Source: Isoetes taiwanensis
Taxonomy: Eukaryota; Streptophyta; Lycopodiopsida; Isoetales; Isoetaceae
Direction of reading: 5' to 3'
Assembly: GCA_021234155.1 (NCBI GenBank)
Contig: JAJEKV010000051.1
Location: 2,790,754-2,854,753 of the forward strand
DNA: 64,000 nucleotides
Shown here one piece after another: positions 60,017 through 64,000 of this stretch (positions are counted from its first letter, which is position 1; the number at the start of each line of letters is the position of its first letter). A program made the translations under genes and the position numbers. Below the pieces are notes generated by a model. It was not told the origin of the DNA. It saw only the letters and a program-made list of their open reading frames with translations, and searched no databases.

Positions 60017-60045
<29 letters not shown>
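59992..60045 (+). repeat. GAA array, 18 repeats, truncating the last type 3 unit
   Basis: Left flank is internal type 3 sequence that carries no GAA tract in the other copies (near 52040 and 56388); right flank (TAGATTTCTTCATG) is new. Confidence 0.96.
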
Positions 60046-60048
<3 letters not shown>

Positions 60049-61280
60049 GATTTCTTCATGAATCTTTTGCAGTGGGTGGGCTTTGACTAGGGCCTCCCCC
60101 CAAGAAAAATGATTTTAATGTGGAAGCGTGCATTTTTGAGGCATGTTCTTGTTCTGGCCATATTTGATGAATATTTTAGATCTTGGGCTTAACATATTTT
60201 GCATTGTGATTATACCCTTTAGGGAACACATTGTACCATTAAAAATAAAATGGCCTTTTGCTTTCATAAAAATCAAATCTATGACTATTTTACCTCTAAA
60301 GTTAATGTGGCCTTTGGCTTTCAAAATGGTCATGTGTAGGACTTGTATGGATTCGTAAAATTTTGAGGTCCTCCAATACATTTAATGTGATGGCATTATG
60401 GCAAATGCCAAAGTCAAGTTTGAATAATTATTTATGGTGGCAAGCATGCCACTAGTTAAGCCAGCATTTATGGTGATAAAGACTTACAGGGTATGTTGGA
60501 TTCCATGCTAGGTGAAGATACGGTAATGATGGAGCCAAAAACAATTATCTAAGGGATGGGGTCCTTAGTATTTAAAGGGATTTACCGTAAAGGACATGGT
60601 AAATCCATATAGTGAAGTTACAAAGGTAAGAATTTGGATATTTTTACTTATTGGGTATATCGATATAGGGCTAGAAAGTAGCCCTAGCAAAAACGGCTAA
60701 CCTAAAGCCTTGATATTGTAAAATTTATTAGGGCATACGATCCCTTTTATTCTGCAACAGGTTTCATTTTTGGAAGAGCGGCCTGCTATAGAGATGCCGC
60801 TGGCCATTACTAATTAAATACAGATCCAAAATGCCTTAGAAAATGCCGGGTGGCTAGCGTGGAGGATCCGGAATAGCGCTATATTCGCTCTCTATTATTG
60901 ACTTTGTGCTTTGATGCTTACCCAGCTGGTATAGATTCATGATAGCTATGACAGTTGCATGAATTCCATCCTTCTTACAATGCCGGTTTGCATTCCGTAA
61001 ATATAAGCTATGTGAGCTAAAAATACTATGTTGGGTTGATATTCCGGTGTTTAATCACTAGCTGGAGCCAAGTTCAATATTGATCCCCCGCATTGCTTAA
61101 GGCGGGTCTTCCAGTTTGCCAACGAAAAACTAATATTGATGGCCAAGCTGGTGGATATTTTCAAGACAAAAGGAGACAATGCAAGGCAACAAGAATGAAG
61201 TACCAAAAGCTTCTAATCAGGTCTGCAAAATACTTAGCTTTCCTATTTCTTTAAATAAATGGACTTAATCAGGTTCCATA
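60046..61280. other. Unit-like body without partner copy
   Basis: AT-rich with GC-richer exon-like islands (60760-61200) and CAG|GT sites (60760, 61218, 61271). No gene supported. Confidence 0.5.
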
Positions 61281-61442
61281 GAAGAAGAAGAAGAAGAAGA
61301 AGAAGAAGAAGAAGAAGAAGAAGAAGAAGAAGAAGAAGAAGAAGAAGAAGAAGAAGAAGAAGAAGAAGAAGAAGAAGAAGAAGAAGAAGAAGAAGAAGAA
61401 GAAGAAGAAGAAGAAGAAGAAGAAGAAGAAGAAGAAGAAGAA
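61281..61442 (+). repeat. GAA array, 54 repeats
   Basis: Last array of the window. It ends 44 bp before the 3' end of the SET-domain remnant on the minus strand. Confidence 0.97.
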
Positions 61443-61486
61443 GGGTGCATTCCGACGAAAATTATATGAGTAATTTGAGTACATCA

Positions 61487-62723
61487 TCAAAGGACCTCCG
61501 GTATTGGTCTACCGTATTCATATTCAATGAACAATTCATCACCAATACACAAAGTTTTTAGAAATAAACCATGATATATCTCCCGTCAATTTTACGCCTA
61601 AAAAAATCTTCTTGGTCTTTGTTTGCCTCGACAAATTCACAATTGGTAGCTTCAGGATTCTCGATAGAGCTATTAATAAAAGCAGCAAGGTTTCCATGCA
61701 ACTGAGGACGACCATCAATATATGTGAAGCTTGCGTAGTCACTGGGCTTGGATATTGTTCGTGCATTTGAATTTAGGCCATAGATGAGCATCGCCATCGA
61801 TGCTTACTCAATTTATGCCAAGTGTCCGAAGTTATATTAGGGACCTACATATGGCATTAAAGGAACAATCGTACCATCTTTGACTTTTATATTAGTCATA
61901 ATATATAATCCGGGCCAAGGGGGGACCGACTATTTTTAATCATGTCTTGCCTACCCCAATATGTAAATTGCTCCCCATAAATAATTGGCTTGCCTCTAGG
62001 CCATGCATTGAATTTCTTACGATCTTTATCTGTGAAATTTTGGACCAAATGGACTAGTGAAGGTGGAAGATTATTTTCTTCTACATGATCTAGTACATTC
62101 CAATTTTGATGAACATTGTCATTCCTCCAATCTTGGCAGCGGCCATTGCACGACGAAGTTCTATCGCGTAATGGGATACTCTTTGAGGAAGTTGATGGCT
62201 TTCTTTTTGTAGGGTTTTCTATGAACGCATTCATAGTATCAACATCATCTACTTCCAATGACAACATAACCCCAAAATCTATATACTGCTTCGAGCTCAC
62301 TTCATTCTCAATTTCTTCCTAACAAAATACAAGCAAACTAAGTTAAGATGTCGATTCAAGTACACATGAGAGTAGTTGATTCGAGTTCATGAGATAGTGT
62401 ATTATACCTCGTTGGAATACCCACATATCGTCCAGAGAGCTTTGGATTTGTCGGGCATTCACCATATTTGTCAACATGGTCGAGGACAGTCTTTCTCATC
62501 CGTTTTATTTGTCCTTTGCACATCGAACAATTGCAATATAACCGCTCTGTCAAGTACAACTGCAAAAAAAAAAGTAACATCAAGATGTAAAGTTAACTAA
62601 TCATTGAAACATGTTTATGGTACATACATCGGTGGCATTCATTTCATGCACACCACCAAAGCTTCTAGGAACTCGGTCCTTTGGGTCTAATTGGACTATT
62701 TGTGGCAATTGTTGGGGTAACAT
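61487..62723 (-). pseudogene. Multi-exon SET-domain gene remnant with N-terminal CxCxxC motif
   Basis: SET domains transfer methyl groups to lysines, usually on histones. On the minus strand, exon 1 (62723-62628, MLPQQLPQIVQL...) ends at GAT|GTATGT in phase 0. Exon 2 (62559-62408) starts after a T-rich tract and TGCAG, in phase 0, and carries LYCNCSMCKGQIKRMRKTVL, which resembles the CxCxxC pattern of plant transposase-associated domains. A third segment (about 62318-61896) is Asn/Asp-rich and unrecognised. The SET domain follows: GLYIMTNIKVKDGTIVPLMP, then IDGRPQLHGNLAAFINSS with NCEFVE (61797-61560 frame), then GDELFIEYEYG ending at 61487. Frame changes near 61910, 61860, 61790 and 61562, and the unresolved intron 2 acceptor, break it as read. 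The substrate Tyr motif and NH-like FINSS core are present. It may be a decayed host gene, a transposon-carried gene, or an active gene with sequence errors. Confidence 0.65.
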
Positions 62724-63254
62724 TCTTGCGCAAGTCGCCATGTAACTTTCTCAAAGCTTTACGTCTCACTTTACGTTCAAATTCCTTCCGACGTTAGGTC
62801 CATGTTGTTTTTCTAGTAAACAATAAAAAAATATTAATAAAAACCATGTAATAATATAATAAATATAAATATCCATGTTTTTTTAGATTTTATCAAATGT
62901 TTATTCTTAAGATTGATTCATACAACGTTTATGATATTTAGAAAGCATTTGATTGAAGGGTGCTGAACTTGGATACATCTAGTCCTCTCCATTTGAAATG
63001 GAGTCGAGCCGATTACCTTATTCACGCAACCTTTCAAATCTTTTGTAGTCTATGAAGATTGAAACTTACGTTCTAAGGTGCATAAACCCGATACATCTAG
63101 TCTTCTCCATTCGGGATAGAGCCGACCGATTACCTCGATCATGCATCCCTCAAGTTTTTAACATACTTTCAAGATTCAATCTTCTAATCTATTAGCATTT
63201 GGAGGTGTTTAACTCTAAAACCACAAAGATTAACAAATTAGCGAGAGATCTTAC
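62724..63254. other. Upstream region of the SET remnant with ~75-bp direct repeat
   Basis: A basic open stretch (minus, about 62800-62724: KEFERKVRRKALRKLHGDLR) runs into exon 1 with a one-base shift and may be its upstream coding part. Two diverged copies of a ~75-bp repeat (about 62959-63035 and 63079-63153) share GATACATCTAGTC and CCGATTACC. Confidence 0.45.
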
Positions 63255-63344
63255 CTTATGAAGACCCACGAGCAAAAAAAATCCGAAACAAACGAGTCAA
63301 AATAACAAAGGAATGGTAAATAACCCGGCGGTCGGTTTCGCCAT

Positions 63345-63520
63345 ATTTAACGTCGTTTATCGGCGTCGTGTGGTGACGTCGTTTAACGGCGCCAAGCCGA
63401 CGCGGTCGACGACACGGGCATGCCACGTCGGCTTGGGGCGCCTCATATGCCACGCGGATGATCATAACGTCGTTTAACGGCGCCAAATGATCATAACGTC
63501 GTTAAACGACCAACCGTGAT
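63345..63520. repeat. GC-rich palindromic cluster
   Basis: AACGTCGTTTAACGGCGCCAA occurs at about 63385 and 63467, with a variant near 63350. GTCGTTTAACG and CGTTAAACGAC form a perfect inverted pair (about 63470-63510). GGCGCCAAGCCGACG and CGTCGGCTTGGGGCGCC form a ~15-bp stem (about 63398-63452). This could be a transposon end or a promoter element for the minus-strand SET remnant. Confidence 0.6.
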
Positions 63521-63823
63521 TGTTTAACATAATGTAAACAACATACAATACAAATAACACAAATAAATAAAAAGTGATTGTTCCCATTCATAAAATAAGC
63601 TTATACAACGACAACACAAATAGATAAAAAACTTATTGTTTCCATTCAAAAAAAGCTTATACATTACTTATGTCCATCCCGGGGCGTGGCGGTTTGATGC
63701 AACCATTTGCATCATTATCCGCACCATTAATGTCATTTTCTCTTTGTTTGGCTCGGTGAGCCATTCTACCGATCGTTCCCGCATGGAACGCCGGATGTTA
63801 GTGCAATCGAAGCTCCTTTTCAC

Positions 63824-64000
63824 TCATCTTTGCCACGATGGTGAAGGGAGGGTTCTCGTGGGGAGAAGGGGGGGTTCTTTGGAGTTGTCTTCCCTTGGAG
63901 GAGGAGGATTCTTGCTAGAAGGAACATATCGCGCGAAGGTGGTCTTCAACTGCCGGACCATTATAGCAAGATAGGGAAGAACACTCAAAAGATAAGAATA
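63824..64000 (-). CDS. Partial ORF running off the window edge
   Basis: The minus-strand frame enters from beyond 64000 and stops at 63824 (58 codons visible). The visible C terminus starts hydrophobic (LLSVLPYLAIMV), then ARYVPSSKNPPPPRED, and ends Pro/Ser-rich with PSWQR. I do not recognise the family. It lies upstream of the SET remnant on the same strand and might be the last exon of a neighbouring gene or transposase. A 7-C run at about 63871 could hide a frameshift. Confidence 0.35.
   Translation of the reverse strand, partial: YSYLLSVLPYLAIMVRQLKTTFARYVPSSKNPPPPREDNSKEPPLLPTRTLPSPSWQR

Noticed and set aside
1-64000. CRISPR array, bacterial operon or origin of replication
   Set aside because: The repeats are kilobase modules, microsatellites or transposon parts. 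There are no short regularly spaced repeats with unique spacers, and the window is clearly eukaryotic.

Overview
This looks like nuclear DNA of a eukaryote, most likely a land plant or close streptophyte relative. It is AT-rich, has many intron-like splice signals, and carries an L1-type LINE and a SET-domain gene remnant with spliceosomal introns. A plant-type telo-box (AAACCCTAA) sits next to a TATA box near 23.3 kb. Copies of the same repeat differ mainly at CAG/CTG sites, the plant CHG methylation context. I cannot name the species. No bacterial genes, operons, rRNA, CRISPR array or intact tRNA gene were seen.

Most of the window (1-20.5 kb and 30.6-60 kb) is a head-to-tail array of related 2-4 kb modules separated by (GAA)n arrays, always GAA on the + strand. 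A typical unit reads: GAA array, then a 2-3 kb type-specific body, a conserved foldback (11 A-type copies plus divergent B and C types), a conserved short stem (TGTGGCCTGG...CCAGG), a short GAA tract, a ~475-bp block carrying a double hairpin, and a long GAA array. The ~475-bp block is missing in some units, where the short and long GAA tracts are fused. From 31 to 60 kb the bodies follow the order type 1 (2 copies), type 2 (4 copies), type 3 (3 copies), and each change of type falls at a GAA array. Upstream there are further duplications of 1.0, 2.17 and 3.0 kb. GAA tracts lie at or near most segment junctions; the 2.17-kb duplication joint is a clear exception.

Mobile elements are nested in this array. 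A nearly full-length LINE lies at about 25.1-30.54 kb, with ORF1, an AP endonuclease/reverse transcriptase/zinc-knuckle ORF2 and a (TTCTA)n tail, broken by a few frameshifts. A 5'-truncated relative on the minus strand at 53.17-53.87 kb has an empty paralogous site at 57.5 kb. A third 3' fragment at 21.0-21.6 kb has a (TTCC)n tail. A 1.02-kb insertion sits in only one of the type 2 units that retain its target site (44.72-45.74 kb). A tRNA-like SINE head is found in both type 1 units. A GC-richer tract (22.5-25.1 kb) upstream of the LINE contains an orphan ORF with a TATA box.

The right edge (61.3-64 kb) differs from the rest. It holds a minus-strand, multi-exon gene remnant that joins a CxCxxC motif to a SET methyltransferase domain, a palindromic GTCGTTTAACG cluster, and a partial ORF running off the window. 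The poly-S, -L, -F, -R and -K reading frames are translations of GAA arrays and are not proteins. Many apparent frameshifts may be consensus errors at CAG/CTG sites.
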